A stretch of DNA of 64,000 bases from Flavobacterium aquidurense (GTDB lineage Bacteria; Bacteroidota; Bacteroidia; Flavobacteriales; Flavobacteriaceae): positions 496,001 to 560,000 of the forward strand of contig NZ_JRLF01000009.1 in assembly GCF_001404985.1 (NCBI RefSeq), in the 5' to 3' direction. Numbering within the stretch: the stretch's first letter is position 1; each line of letters starts with the position of its first letter. Under the pieces are notes generated by a model. That model had not been told where the DNA came from. It saw only the letters and a list, made by a program, of their open reading frames with translations, and did not search any database. A program made the translations under genes and the position numbers. Of the stretch, positions 16,396-24,106 are shown piece by piece.

Positions 16396-16470
16396 TAATC
16401 GCTCCTTTGGAGCTTTAAATAATTCAGGCAATTCAATTGCTATAAATATTTTGCTACGTTGGAGCACTAT
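16396..16470. repeat. REP-like palindromes downstream of the transposase
   Basis: CGCTCCTTTGGAGC at 16400-16413 and a weaker TGCTACGTTGGAGCA near 16452 continue the family seen upstream, with the same linker words (tgctataaatatttt). Together with the upstream field they bracket the transposase. Confidence 0.7.
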
Positions 16471-16487
16471 AAAAACTGATTTTGCAG

Positions 16488-17426
16488 ATGAATTTTAAAT
16501 TAATCGGTATATTAACTTTGAATAGTATTTTGGGATGTTTTGCCCAAAACGATTCACTACAGAACCCCTATTTTAAATCGTATAATGATAAAATTACTGG
16601 CAGCATTTATTATTTAGATACTTCGAATAGTTTTCAGATTGCTTCAGGCAATCTGGATTCAGAAACATTTGTTAATCTTATTCCTAATAGAAGAGAACAG
16701 ATTGGTTTTAATCTGAACTATAAAATCATTGATATTTCTGTTGGCTTTGCCCCAAAATTTCTAAGTCAAAATAAAGGAGACTCTCATTCCAAAAATTTTA
16801 ATTTCAATACCCGTTTTTATTACAAAAAATGGATGCAGTCTTTTACTTTCATCAATCAAAAAGGATTTTATATCAGCGATGATAATATAACGGCACAACT
16901 GCCAGATATGCGTACTACGAAAATTGGCGGATCGACGGCTTACGTTTTTAATAATAAATTCTCTTTTAAAACGCTGGTAAGCCAAAACGAATGGCAAACT
17001 AAGAGTTCCGGAAGTTTTATTCCAACTTTCTCGTTTTACTACACCAATATAGACTTAAACATTACAGACACAACACCTGGAGATATTTATGTATTTACTT
17101 TGGCTCCATCCTATTTCTATAATTTTGTAATTAGTGACAGAGTTTTAATTGGTACCGGAATTGCTTTAGGCGTTGGAATTAATGATATTGACGGAGATTC
17201 ATCGGCTCTATATCAAGCCGATTTTAATTTAAAACTGGCCTACAATAAGGATCGTTTCTTTGCTTTTGCAAGTATCAATACTGTAAGTTTTGCTCAGGAT
17301 GAAAAAGTCAATCCGCGACTGAATGATAATATCGCTACTTTAAAACTTTCTGCAGGTTATAGATTTGATCCTCCCAAAAAAGTAAAAGAAGTTTATGACA
17401 AGGTAAATCAGAAAATAGGTCTGTGA
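16488..17426 (+). CDS. DUF4421 family outer-membrane beta-barrel-like protein
   Basis: Exported protein of 312 residues with signal peptide MNFKLIGILTLNSILGCFAQ. The rest alternates short amphipathic strands rich in Tyr, Phe and Asn, as in outer-membrane barrels. Segments such as YYKKWMQSFTFINQKGFY, LPDMRTTKIGGSTAYVFN and SSGSFIPTFSFYY match my memory of the DUF4421 family of Bacteroidota. The ATG at 16488 gives a clean signal peptide; the TTG at 16482 is less likely. Function is unknown. A class I aldolase gene follows after 48 bases. Confidence 0.8.
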   Translation: MNFKLIGILTLNSILGCFAQNDSLQNPYFKSYNDKITGSIYYLDTSNSFQIASGNLDSETFVNLIPNRREQIGFNLNYKIIDISVGFAPKFLSQNKGDSHSKNFNFNTRFYYKKWMQSFTFINQKGFYISDDNITAQLPDMRTTKIGGSTAYVFNNKFSFKTLVSQNEWQTKSSGSFIPTFSFYYTNIDLNITDTTPGDIYVFTLAPSYFYNFVISDRVLIGTGIALGVGINDIDGDSSALYQADFNLKLAYNKDRFFAFASINTVSFAQDEKVNPRLNDNIATLKLSAGYRFDPPKKVKEVYDKVNQKIGL

Positions 17427-17474
17427 TATTCATTATCTTTAAATCTTCATTCTAAAAATCTAAAATATAACGAT

Positions 17475-18377
17475 ATGAAAAATAGAGAAAGATACATAGC
17501 ACAGTTAAACCGTATGCATTCCGGAAAAGGATTTATCGCCGCACTGGATCAAAGTGGCGGAAGTACACCAAAAGCTTTAGCTCAATACGGAGTCCTGGAA
17601 AGCAGCTTCTCGAATGATGAAGAAATGTACACGCTTGTACATGAAATGAGAACCCGCATCATTAAAAGCCCTGCTTTTAAGAGTGAGTATATCCTGGGCG
17701 CGATTCTATTTGAAAACACAATGGATCGTAAAATTGACAATCAATGGACTGCCGATTATTTGTGGGAGAAAAAAAACATCGTTCCTTTTTTAAAGGTTGA
17801 TAAAGGACTTGCTGATCTTGCAAATGGTGTACAATTGATGAAACCTATTGCTAATTTAGATGAATTGCTGACACGTGCCGCAGAACGAAATGTTTTTGGA
17901 ACTAAAATGCGTTCTGTAATTAAAGAAGCAAATGCAACAGGAATTCGTGAAGTAGTCGAACAACAATTTGCGGTAGGTTTACAAATCTTCGAAAAAGGAC
18001 TTATTCCTATTATCGAGCCTGAAGTTGATATTTATAGTGCTGATAAAGCAAAATCAGAAGAGATTTTAAAAACAGAAATCAAAAAACAACTTGGTTTATT
18101 AGACAAAGATGTAAAAGTGATGCTAAAACTGTCCATTCCAACTGTGAATGATTTTTATAAAGACCTAATGTCTGATCCGCATGTTGTGCGTGTTGTAGCA
18201 TTATCCGGTGGATATGGACAGGATGAAGCCAATGAAAAGCTTTCGCAAAACCACGGATTGATCGCCAGTTTCTCAAGAGCCTTATCAGAAGGACTTACTG
18301 CTTCTCAGTCTGATGAAGAGTTTGATACTAAAATAGCTAAAACAATTAAAGGGATTTACGAAGCTTCTATTACATAA
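17475..18377 (+). CDS. Class I fructose-bisphosphate aldolase
   Basis: Cleaves fructose-1,6-bisphosphate to dihydroxyacetone phosphate and glyceraldehyde-3-phosphate through a Schiff-base lysine. 300 residues, close to the short bacterial class I enzymes of Staphylococcus type. The N-terminal [17 protein letters not shown] is the conserved substrate region; Lys218 in VMLKLSIPT is the expected Schiff-base residue; [11 protein letters not shown] and [17 protein letters not shown] complete the barrel. It ends at a strong bidirectional terminator. A separate class II enzyme may exist outside the window. Confidence 0.93.
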   Translation: MKNRERYIAQLNRMHSGKGFIAALDQSGGSTPKALAQYGVLESSFSNDEEMYTLVHEMRTRIIKSPAFKSEYILGAILFENTMDRKIDNQWTADYLWEKKNIVPFLKVDKGLADLANGVQLMKPIANLDELLTRAAERNVFGTKMRSVIKEANATGIREVVEQQFAVGLQIFEKGLIPIIEPEVDIYSADKAKSEEILKTEIKKQLGLLDKDVKVMLKLSIPTVNDFYKDLMSDPHVVRVVALSGGYGQDEANEKLSQNHGLIASFSRALSEGLTASQSDEEFDTKIAKTIKGIYEASIT

Positions 18378-18383
18378 GATGAT

Positions 18384-18423
18384 AAAAAAAATCCCCAAGA
18401 AAATAGCTTGGGGATTTTTTTTT
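18384..18423. terminator. Bidirectional rho-independent terminator
   Basis: AATCCCCAAG and CTTGGGGATT form a stem with an eight-base loop, with A-run on the left and T-run on the right. It lies between convergent genes (aldolase on plus, exported protein on minus) and can serve both. Confidence 0.9.
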
Positions 18424-18437
18424 ATAAGTTTTATAAA

Positions 18438-20216
18438 CTATTTACTTAATTCTTCTGCTAAATCTAATGTTTGCAAAATGATATTTTTATCTGATTTTGC
18501 AGCGTTTAATTTAAATTCGAATATCAATTTGTTGTCAATTAATTTTTTAGGCGATTCGAATGTGACATCTATAAATTCTTCGGCAACTCTTTTTATTTTA
18601 TCTGATTTAGTCGTGTCCCCAGTATTTGCATAGACATTTGATAATCCGGCAATGTTGAATTTTCCGAAGATGTAGTTTTTCTTTAAGGCTTTTTTAGCTT
18701 CTTTAGAGAAAGATCCTTTTCCAGCATTAAAATAATCCTGCGTGTTGGTTATAACCACTACATCTTTATCTTTTTTGATAAAAATAGTTCCGTATTCTTC
18801 TGTTCCCAGTATTTGATAATAATCTCCTTTTTGCTCCAGAAATTGTTTACGAACACCTAATTGAATAAGTTTATCACCAAATGTAGGATGTGTCGAGGTA
18901 AAAACGGCAGAGAATAACGGAATGTTTTTCTTAATCTTCTGTTCTGTTACTTTCTCTTCATAATTTTCATCATATCCGTAAGATTTGGTTGTTACTTCAA
19001 CTTCTTTCATGTTGTATAAAAACATACTTAAATCACCATCAAAAAGTGTTGCAGTAGCTTCTTCATCAATAATTGTCGAAATTAAATCGGTTACAATGGT
19101 TATATCTTCTTTAAGGAGTTTAGGATTTTGAAAAAGTTCAGCGGTTAATGACGGGAAATTTTCCAATGTGGCTTTGCTATTGATATGATATGACATATAG
19201 CCCAATGGTTTTTGATCAGGAAAATAATTAAAGATATTTTTATTTACTTTTCTATTCGTCATTTTCTCTACGATTACTGCCATTGGTTCTGCATATTCTA
19301 CGACCTCATCAATTCGTGCATTGTCATTATCGAAATAAAAATCAAGGTTAATTCCTTTTACAAAATTTCCAAAGCTTTTTTGCATTGGTAAAAACTTATT
19401 GTAGCTGGTAAACTGTGACAAAGCACCATATGTAGAACTTAATGTAGACATTACTGAACTGTAGTTTATCCATGATGAAATATCTGCAGCGGCATTTATC
19501 TTATCTGAATTTGGCGCTGTAAAACCATTTTCGAATAACGATTTGATAAAAAGATTTTGTTGTTCTGCCTGCAAAAAGTTAAAATCGGCTTCCGCTTTTT
19601 CATATTCTGCATTCGATATTCCGGCATATTCTTCTACTTCTTCAGCATCATCGTTTTCAGTTGTTCCGTTTGTCTCGACCGTTGCCGTTTCTTCGTAAGG
19701 TTCTTCGATTGAAATAGAATCTTGCGTTGTCTCAGGAAAAAGAATGTTTGATTTATATTTTTTAGTAAATTCTAAAATAACCAAGTAATTATCATTCCAT
19801 GCAAATGATTTCTTTTGGTTCTTTGGAGAAAAAAGCAAATATTTACCAAGATCCTGTATTACCGGCACCTCAACAGAATCTGTATTTTTATTAATGGTGC
19901 GTTGCTCTATTAGAAATTCCTTAACGGCTTCTTTGCTTTTTATAGGAATCGTAACCTGGTAATATGGAATACTATCTGTAAAATTCCCGTGAATAGATGC
20001 TTTTTGATCCATTTGAAAAAGAGCTGCATATTGGGCTAAATCAGGACCATCTTTGTATTTCGCAATAAGCGGATGATTGAGTATATCTGCAAGATTTACT
20101 TTTTTAGAAAGCTGGTTACCATTAAATTGAACGAAATAATCGTATTGTTTTTGATTGGCTTGGCCAAAAGTCAAATGCAGGGCGAATAATAAAAAGAGCG
20201 TATAAAACTGCTTCAT
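18438..20216 (-). CDS. Hypothetical exported protein, 592 aa
   Basis: I cannot name the family. The start MKQFYTLFLLFALHLTFGQ is a signal peptide, so the protein is periplasmic or surface-located. An acidic stretch (ENDDAEEVEEYAGIS) lies near residues 195-210. The remainder is mixed, with several repeated strand-helix segments (YFVQFNGNQLSKKV near the N-terminus, DKDVVVITNTQDYFNAG near the C-terminus) and looks like a large globular bacteroidete protein. It begins three bases after the lipoprotein gene upstream, so the two form an operon and may interact. Confidence 0.85.
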   Translation of the reverse strand: MKQFYTLFLLFALHLTFGQANQKQYDYFVQFNGNQLSKKVNLADILNHPLIAKYKDGPDLAQYAALFQMDQKASIHGNFTDSIPYYQVTIPIKSKEAVKEFLIEQRTINKNTDSVEVPVIQDLGKYLLFSPKNQKKSFAWNDNYLVILEFTKKYKSNILFPETTQDSISIEEPYEETATVETNGTTENDDAEEVEEYAGISNAEYEKAEADFNFLQAEQQNLFIKSLFENGFTAPNSDKINAAADISSWINYSSVMSTLSSTYGALSQFTSYNKFLPMQKSFGNFVKGINLDFYFDNDNARIDEVVEYAEPMAVIVEKMTNRKVNKNIFNYFPDQKPLGYMSYHINSKATLENFPSLTAELFQNPKLLKEDITIVTDLISTIIDEEATATLFDGDLSMFLYNMKEVEVTTKSYGYDENYEEKVTEQKIKKNIPLFSAVFTSTHPTFGDKLIQLGVRKQFLEQKGDYYQILGTEEYGTIFIKKDKDVVVITNTQDYFNAGKGSFSKEAKKALKKNYIFGKFNIAGLSNVYANTGDTTKSDKIKRVAEEFIDVTFESPKKLIDNKLIFEFKLNAAKSDKNIILQTLDLAEELSK

Positions 20217-20219
20217 AAA

Positions 20220-20852
20220 TCAGGGAGTTAATTGGATTGTATTGTTCATTAATGCCGATTTTTTAAGTACACTGTACATACTTTGTTTTAAAAATACGGT
20301 CTTTTTGTTTTGGGAAATTTTACTATTTGGATTTTGCACCGCCTGAACATCTTTATCAAATGTGTAAATGGCAATAATATTGGCTGCTTCCAGATCTTGT
20401 TTTTTCTTAGGATCTTTTATCAGTTTTTCAGGAATTGGATATGAAGCAATTCTTTCGAAATTCTTGGCGCTACTGGCAAAGTGAATCTGATCGCTTTGAT
20501 TGTTTATCGTATTTACAACGGCATTAAGCGCTTTTACGTTTGCATAACTGAGTTTGATAATGAAAACATAATTTTCAAAATCAGTCTTGGTAGTTACGTT
20601 TGTAATTCCGTCAATTTTAGAAGCTTTTGTTTTAAAGTCCTCTAATTTTTTGGTGATTTCCTGTTCGTTTGGAATTTTTACGCCATCGACTTCTTCGAGC
20701 CACATTGCAGATTTTGTTTTAAACCATGATTTTGAGAAGTCGACCATTAATGTGTACTCGCCACTTTGATCGTCGTGATGTTTGATTCTTTCTGTTATTT
20801 CAAAACAACTTGTTAGCAGTAAACAACAGCATAAAGCGAGAAATTTCTTCAT
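20220..20852 (-). CDS. Hypothetical lipoprotein, 210 aa
   Basis: Exported lipoprotein of unknown function. The signal peptide MKKFLALCCCLLLTSC ends in a lipobox (LTSC). The mature region contains an acidic-basic patch ITERIKHHDDQSGEY and an otherwise globular alpha/beta sequence. It is first in a two-gene operon with the 592-residue exported protein, three bases apart. Upstream on the other strand, after about 300 bases, is hemB. Confidence 0.82.
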   Translation of the reverse strand: MKKFLALCCCLLLTSCFEITERIKHHDDQSGEYTLMVDFSKSWFKTKSAMWLEEVDGVKIPNEQEITKKLEDFKTKASKIDGITNVTTKTDFENYVFIIKLSYANVKALNAVVNTINNQSDQIHFASSAKNFERIASYPIPEKLIKDPKKKQDLEAANIIAIYTFDKDVQAVQNPNSKISQNKKTVFLKQSMYSVLKKSALMNNTIQLTP

Positions 20853-21157
20853 TAGACAAATTTAATGGGAAAATTTTTAAAAACAATAATATCAGACGAA
20901 ACAAGTTTCATTTTACGGGCTTTGAAATTTTCGTCAGAAACTAAAAAACATCAAATTTTTAGATAATATTAACGGATTCTCCAATACTCTAATCTCCTTA
21001 TTCTGTTGATTTTTCTTTAACTTTGCAGTGCTTCTAAAAAAGCATTATAATCTTCAAAAAAATAAAAATAACTACACTTTTAGCATTAAGGATTACCAAT
21101 CTGCTTTCGAATAAATCAGATTAAAATCTGAGATCTAAAATCTAAATCCTAAATTAT
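20853..21157. promoter_or_regulatory. Divergent intergenic region with predicted hemB -7 box
   Basis: 305 bases without a gene. The plus strand has TAACTTTG at 21018-21025, fitting the TAnnTTTG -7 consensus, which would give a long hemB leader of about 125 bases. No good -33 box is seen. The leader ends in phrase repeats (gattaaaatctgagatctaaaatctaaat, split at 21119-21148) that recur in other gaps of this window. A hairpin-like word pair cttctaaaaaagc/gcattataatc is weak. I see no riboswitch. Confidence 0.4.
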
Positions 21158-22150
21158 ATGTTCCCATTACAAAGAAACCGCCGTTTAAGAACCAATGAAT
21201 CTATTCGCTCTTTAGTTCGTGAAACAAGTTTAAGCCCACAAGATTTTATGCTTCCTATGTTTGTTGCCGAAGGAAAAGACGTAAAAGTTGCTATTCCGTC
21301 AATGCCGGGAATATATCGTCATTCGTTAGACAATACTATTAAAGAAGTAAAAGAAGCCTGGGATTTAGGAATAAAAGCGGTGAATATTTATGTAAAAGTA
21401 AGCGACAATCTAAAAGATAATAAAGGTGTAGAAGCCTGGAATAAAGATGGTTTGATGCAACAAACAATTCGTGCCATCAAGGATGCTGTTCCTGAAATGA
21501 TTGTTATGCCGGATGTAGCTTTAGATCCTTATTCTATTTACGGCCATGACGGAATTATTGAAAATGGTCAATTAATCAACGACGCTACTGTAGATGCTTT
21601 AACCAGAATGAGTTTGAGTCATGCTGAAGCCGGAGCTGATTTTGTTGCGCCAAGTGATATGATGGATGGACGAGTTTTAGCGATTAGAAAAGCATTAGAA
21701 GAAAACGGACATCATAATGTGGGAATCATGAGTTACAGTGCAAAATATGCTTCGGCATTTTACGGACCATTTCGTGATGCTCTGGATTCTGCTCCGGTAG
21801 ATTCTCAAAATATCCCTAAAGATAAAAAGACTTATCAAATGGATTATGCTAATAGAATTGAAGGAATTCGTGAGGCATTATTAGATGTTGAAGAAGGCGC
21901 GGATATTGTTATGGTAAAACCAGGAATTGCATATTTAGACATTGTTCGTGAGATAAAAGATACCGTTCATGTACCAGTTGCCGTATACCAAGTATCTGGT
22001 GAGTACGCTATGGTAAAGGCTGCAGCAGAAAAAGGATGGTTAGATCACGACAAAATTATGATAGAGCAACTATATTGCATTAAGCGTGCGGGAGCAAGTA
22101 TTATTTCTACTTATTTTGCTAAAGAAGCAGCAATTATTTTAAACAGGTAA
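21158..22150 (+). CDS. hemB: Delta-aminolevulinic acid dehydratase (porphobilinogen synthase), non-zinc type
   Basis: Condenses two 5-aminolevulinates to porphobilinogen. 330 residues. The two Schiff-base lysines are Lys196 (SYSAKYASAFYGPFRDA) and Lys254 (DIVMVKPG). The active-site metal loop reads DVALDPYSIYGHDG (residues 119-132) and lacks the three cysteines that bind zinc in E. coli or human enzymes, so it should be of the Mg2+/K+-dependent, zinc-free type known from plants and Pseudomonas. It stands apart from the hemACDEF run but is close by. Confidence 0.96.
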   Translation: MFPLQRNRRLRTNESIRSLVRETSLSPQDFMLPMFVAEGKDVKVAIPSMPGIYRHSLDNTIKEVKEAWDLGIKAVNIYVKVSDNLKDNKGVEAWNKDGLMQQTIRAIKDAVPEMIVMPDVALDPYSIYGHDGIIENGQLINDATVDALTRMSLSHAEAGADFVAPSDMMDGRVLAIRKALEENGHHNVGIMSYSAKYASAFYGPFRDALDSAPVDSQNIPKDKKTYQMDYANRIEGIREALLDVEEGADIVMVKPGIAYLDIVREIKDTVHVPVAVYQVSGEYAMVKAAAEKGWLDHDKIMIEQLYCIKRAGASIISTYFAKEAAIILNR

Positions 22151-22188
22151 TACACAATAAAAGGCTACTTTAGCCAAAAATATAACAT

Positions 22189-23106
22189 ATGAAAAAAGTA
22201 TTACTTGGGCTTGCCATGATCGCTTCTGTAACAGCAATTGGTCAGGATATTAAAATTAAAAAAGATAAAATCAGCATCGACGGAACTGAAGTCGCGATTT
22301 TAGACAAAGAAAAACTATCGTATAAAATTCTTTCATTAGACAACAGACCTATTTTTTCTATCGAAAGAAAAGCTAATACCCTGCTTGATGGTTCAACGGT
22401 TTATTGGTCTCTTCTTACTGATTTAAGCAATAACAAAACAAATGAGATTGTTGATTATGGTACAGATCAGGGTTTGAGTTTTCAAAGAGCTATTGTAGCC
22501 AGTGTTTGTAATGAAAAATACAAATTTATCAGTGCATCCGGTTTAGATGAAAAAGGGGTTTTAGAATTTATTAACGGAACACCTACTAACATTACAAAAG
22601 TTTTTGATGATGCAAATCAGAAAACAATTGACCAGTTAAAAACAGAAAATGATGCAATGGTTGCCTTGAGAATTAAAGTTGAGAATGGAAATATTCTTCA
22701 AAAGCAGGAAGTTCTTAAAGATGGCCAGCTTGTTATGGATTATGTTTTAATAGGAGAAGTTAAAAAAAGCAATATAACTTTTATGCCTAATTTTCCGCCT
22801 AGTCTGGTTTATACTGTAAACTCCCTTTATTCTGAAAAAGACAATAACAGCAGAGTCCAAAACCGAGTTAAGGTATTGGGTGCGTGGTATGCTACAAAAA
22901 CAGGATACCAAAATCCTAATACGAATAAAAATATCAAGGACGAAATAATTACCTGGGATAACAAATATTATAATTTAAGAGGAACTCTTACTGACACTGA
23001 AAAAATTAATCTTTCGTTTTATGGCAATGAAGATAAAGATCTTCTTTCAAAACAAATCGTAGCCAAACTTCTTTACAATGGCTATAAGTTTGATGCGATG
23101 AAATAA
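22189..23106 (+). CDS. Hypothetical exported protein, 305 aa
   Basis: Unknown periplasmic or surface protein. The N-terminus MKKVLLGLAMIASVTAIGQ is a signal peptide. The mature part is rich in short beta segments (DIKIKKDKISIDGTEVAILDK) and Lys/Asn, with no catalytic signature. It is 38 bases downstream of hemB and 13 bases upstream of a cytochrome c gene, so it may be part of a hemB transcript. No membrane helix beyond the signal. Confidence 0.8.
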   Translation: MKKVLLGLAMIASVTAIGQDIKIKKDKISIDGTEVAILDKEKLSYKILSLDNRPIFSIERKANTLLDGSTVYWSLLTDLSNNKTNEIVDYGTDQGLSFQRAIVASVCNEKYKFISASGLDEKGVLEFINGTPTNITKVFDDANQKTIDQLKTENDAMVALRIKVENGNILQKQEVLKDGQLVMDYVLIGEVKKSNITFMPNFPPSLVYTVNSLYSEKDNNSRVQNRVKVLGAWYATKTGYQNPNTNKNIKDEIITWDNKYYNLRGTLTDTEKINLSFYGNEDKDLLSKQIVAKLLYNGYKFDAMK

Positions 23107-23119
23107 AATTAAATCTATA

Positions 23120-23521
23120 ATGAAAAAACTATTATTCTTATCTGCCGTTTTAGCTTTGACTTCTTGTAAAAAAGAAACAACAGAAAACACTGTTCAGGAA
23201 CCTGTAGAAAACTATTCAGAAGGACATTCGGCAGAAGCCAAAACTCCGGAAGCGTTGGGAAAACAAATTTTTGAAGGACAAGGAAATTGTTTTTCCTGCC
23301 ATCAGGCTGATCAAAAAGTGATTGGTCCGAGTATTCAGGAAATTGCCAAAATCTACAAAGACAAAAAAGGAGATATCACTACTTTCTTAAAAGGAAATGC
23401 TGAACCAATTGTAGATCCAAGTCAGTTTGCGGTTATGAAAACGAATTTTCCTGTAACTCAGGCAATGTCTGACGAAGAATTGAAAGCTATTGAGGCTTAT
23501 ATTTACAGCCATTTAAAGTAG
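23120..23521 (+). CDS. Cytochrome c lipoprotein
   Basis: Small class I cytochrome c, 133 residues, carrying electrons outside the cytoplasm. The signal MKKLLFLSAVLALTSCKKE ends in a lipobox with Cys16, so the protein is membrane-anchored by lipid. The covalent haem motif CFSCH is at residues 57-61, with Met106 in FAVMKTNF as the likely sixth ligand. The acidic linker between the lipid and the haem domain is about 30 residues. It lies near the haem biosynthesis genes, though cytochromes are common anyway. Confidence 0.93.
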   Translation: MKKLLFLSAVLALTSCKKETTENTVQEPVENYSEGHSAEAKTPEALGKQIFEGQGNCFSCHQADQKVIGPSIQEIAKIYKDKKGDITTFLKGNAEPIVDPSQFAVMKTNFPVTQAMSDEELKAIEAYIYSHLK

Positions 23522-23595
23522 TATTTATCATTTCTGCTGACATACTGTTGTCATTACATGGTTTTACATTTACAGCTTAACAAAAATGACGTAAA

Positions 23596-24045
23596 ATGAT
23601 AATTCAAAAATTCAATGTAATTGGTATTTCGGTAAGAACTACAAATGAAAATGGCACCTCATCAAAAGATATTCCAGCGCTTTGGAACAAATTTATGAGT
23701 AAAGAAATTCAGCATAAAATTCCAGGCAAAGTTTCAGAAGATCTATTCTGCATTTATACGGATTACGAAAAAGATCATACCAAACCTTATACGACTATTT
23801 TAGGATGCAGGGTTGAGAGCTTAGATTTCGTGCCTGAAAACATGACCGGAATAACAATTGAATCCGCAGATTACGAACAATGGATTGCCAAAGGAAATTT
23901 AGCTGAAGGAATTGTGTTTAACAAATGGCTTGAAATTTGGAACTCAGATTTAGATCGAAGTTTCACTGCAGATTTTGAGGTTTATGGAGAGAAAACCCAA
24001 AACCCGGAAAATGCAGAAGTGGCTATTTATATTGCAATTCAATAA
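23596..24045 (+). CDS. GyrI-like/effector-binding domain protein
   Basis: Stand-alone small-molecule-binding domain of 149 residues, in the SOUL/GyrI-like superfamily that forms the ligand pocket of AraC/MerR multidrug regulators. The pattern KFNVIGISVRTTNENG at the start, DLFCIYTDYEKDHTKPYTTILGCRV in the middle and NSDLDRSFTADFEVYGE near the end fits this fold. No DNA-binding domain is present. It ends at a terminator shared with the M13 peptidase gene on the opposite strand. Confidence 0.75.
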   Translation: MIIQKFNVIGISVRTTNENGTSSKDIPALWNKFMSKEIQHKIPGKVSEDLFCIYTDYEKDHTKPYTTILGCRVESLDFVPENMTGITIESADYEQWIAKGNLAEGIVFNKWLEIWNSDLDRSFTADFEVYGEKTQNPENAEVAIYIAIQ

Positions 24046-24056
24046 GATATACAAAC

Positions 24057-24087
24057 AAAAACGGCGCTAAAATTAGCGCCGTTTTTT
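24057..24087. terminator. Bidirectional terminator between the GyrI-like gene and M13 peptidase
   Basis: ACGGCGCTAA / TTAGCGCCGT stem with a two-base gap at its centre, flanked by A-run and T-run. The two genes converge on it. Confidence 0.92.
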
Positions 24088-24106
24088 ATTTTTATGATTG
24101 GATATA

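Noticed and set aside
20853..21157. Riboswitch in the long hemB leader
   Set aside because: No conserved fold recognisable; the leader consists of AT-rich and phrase-repeat sequence.
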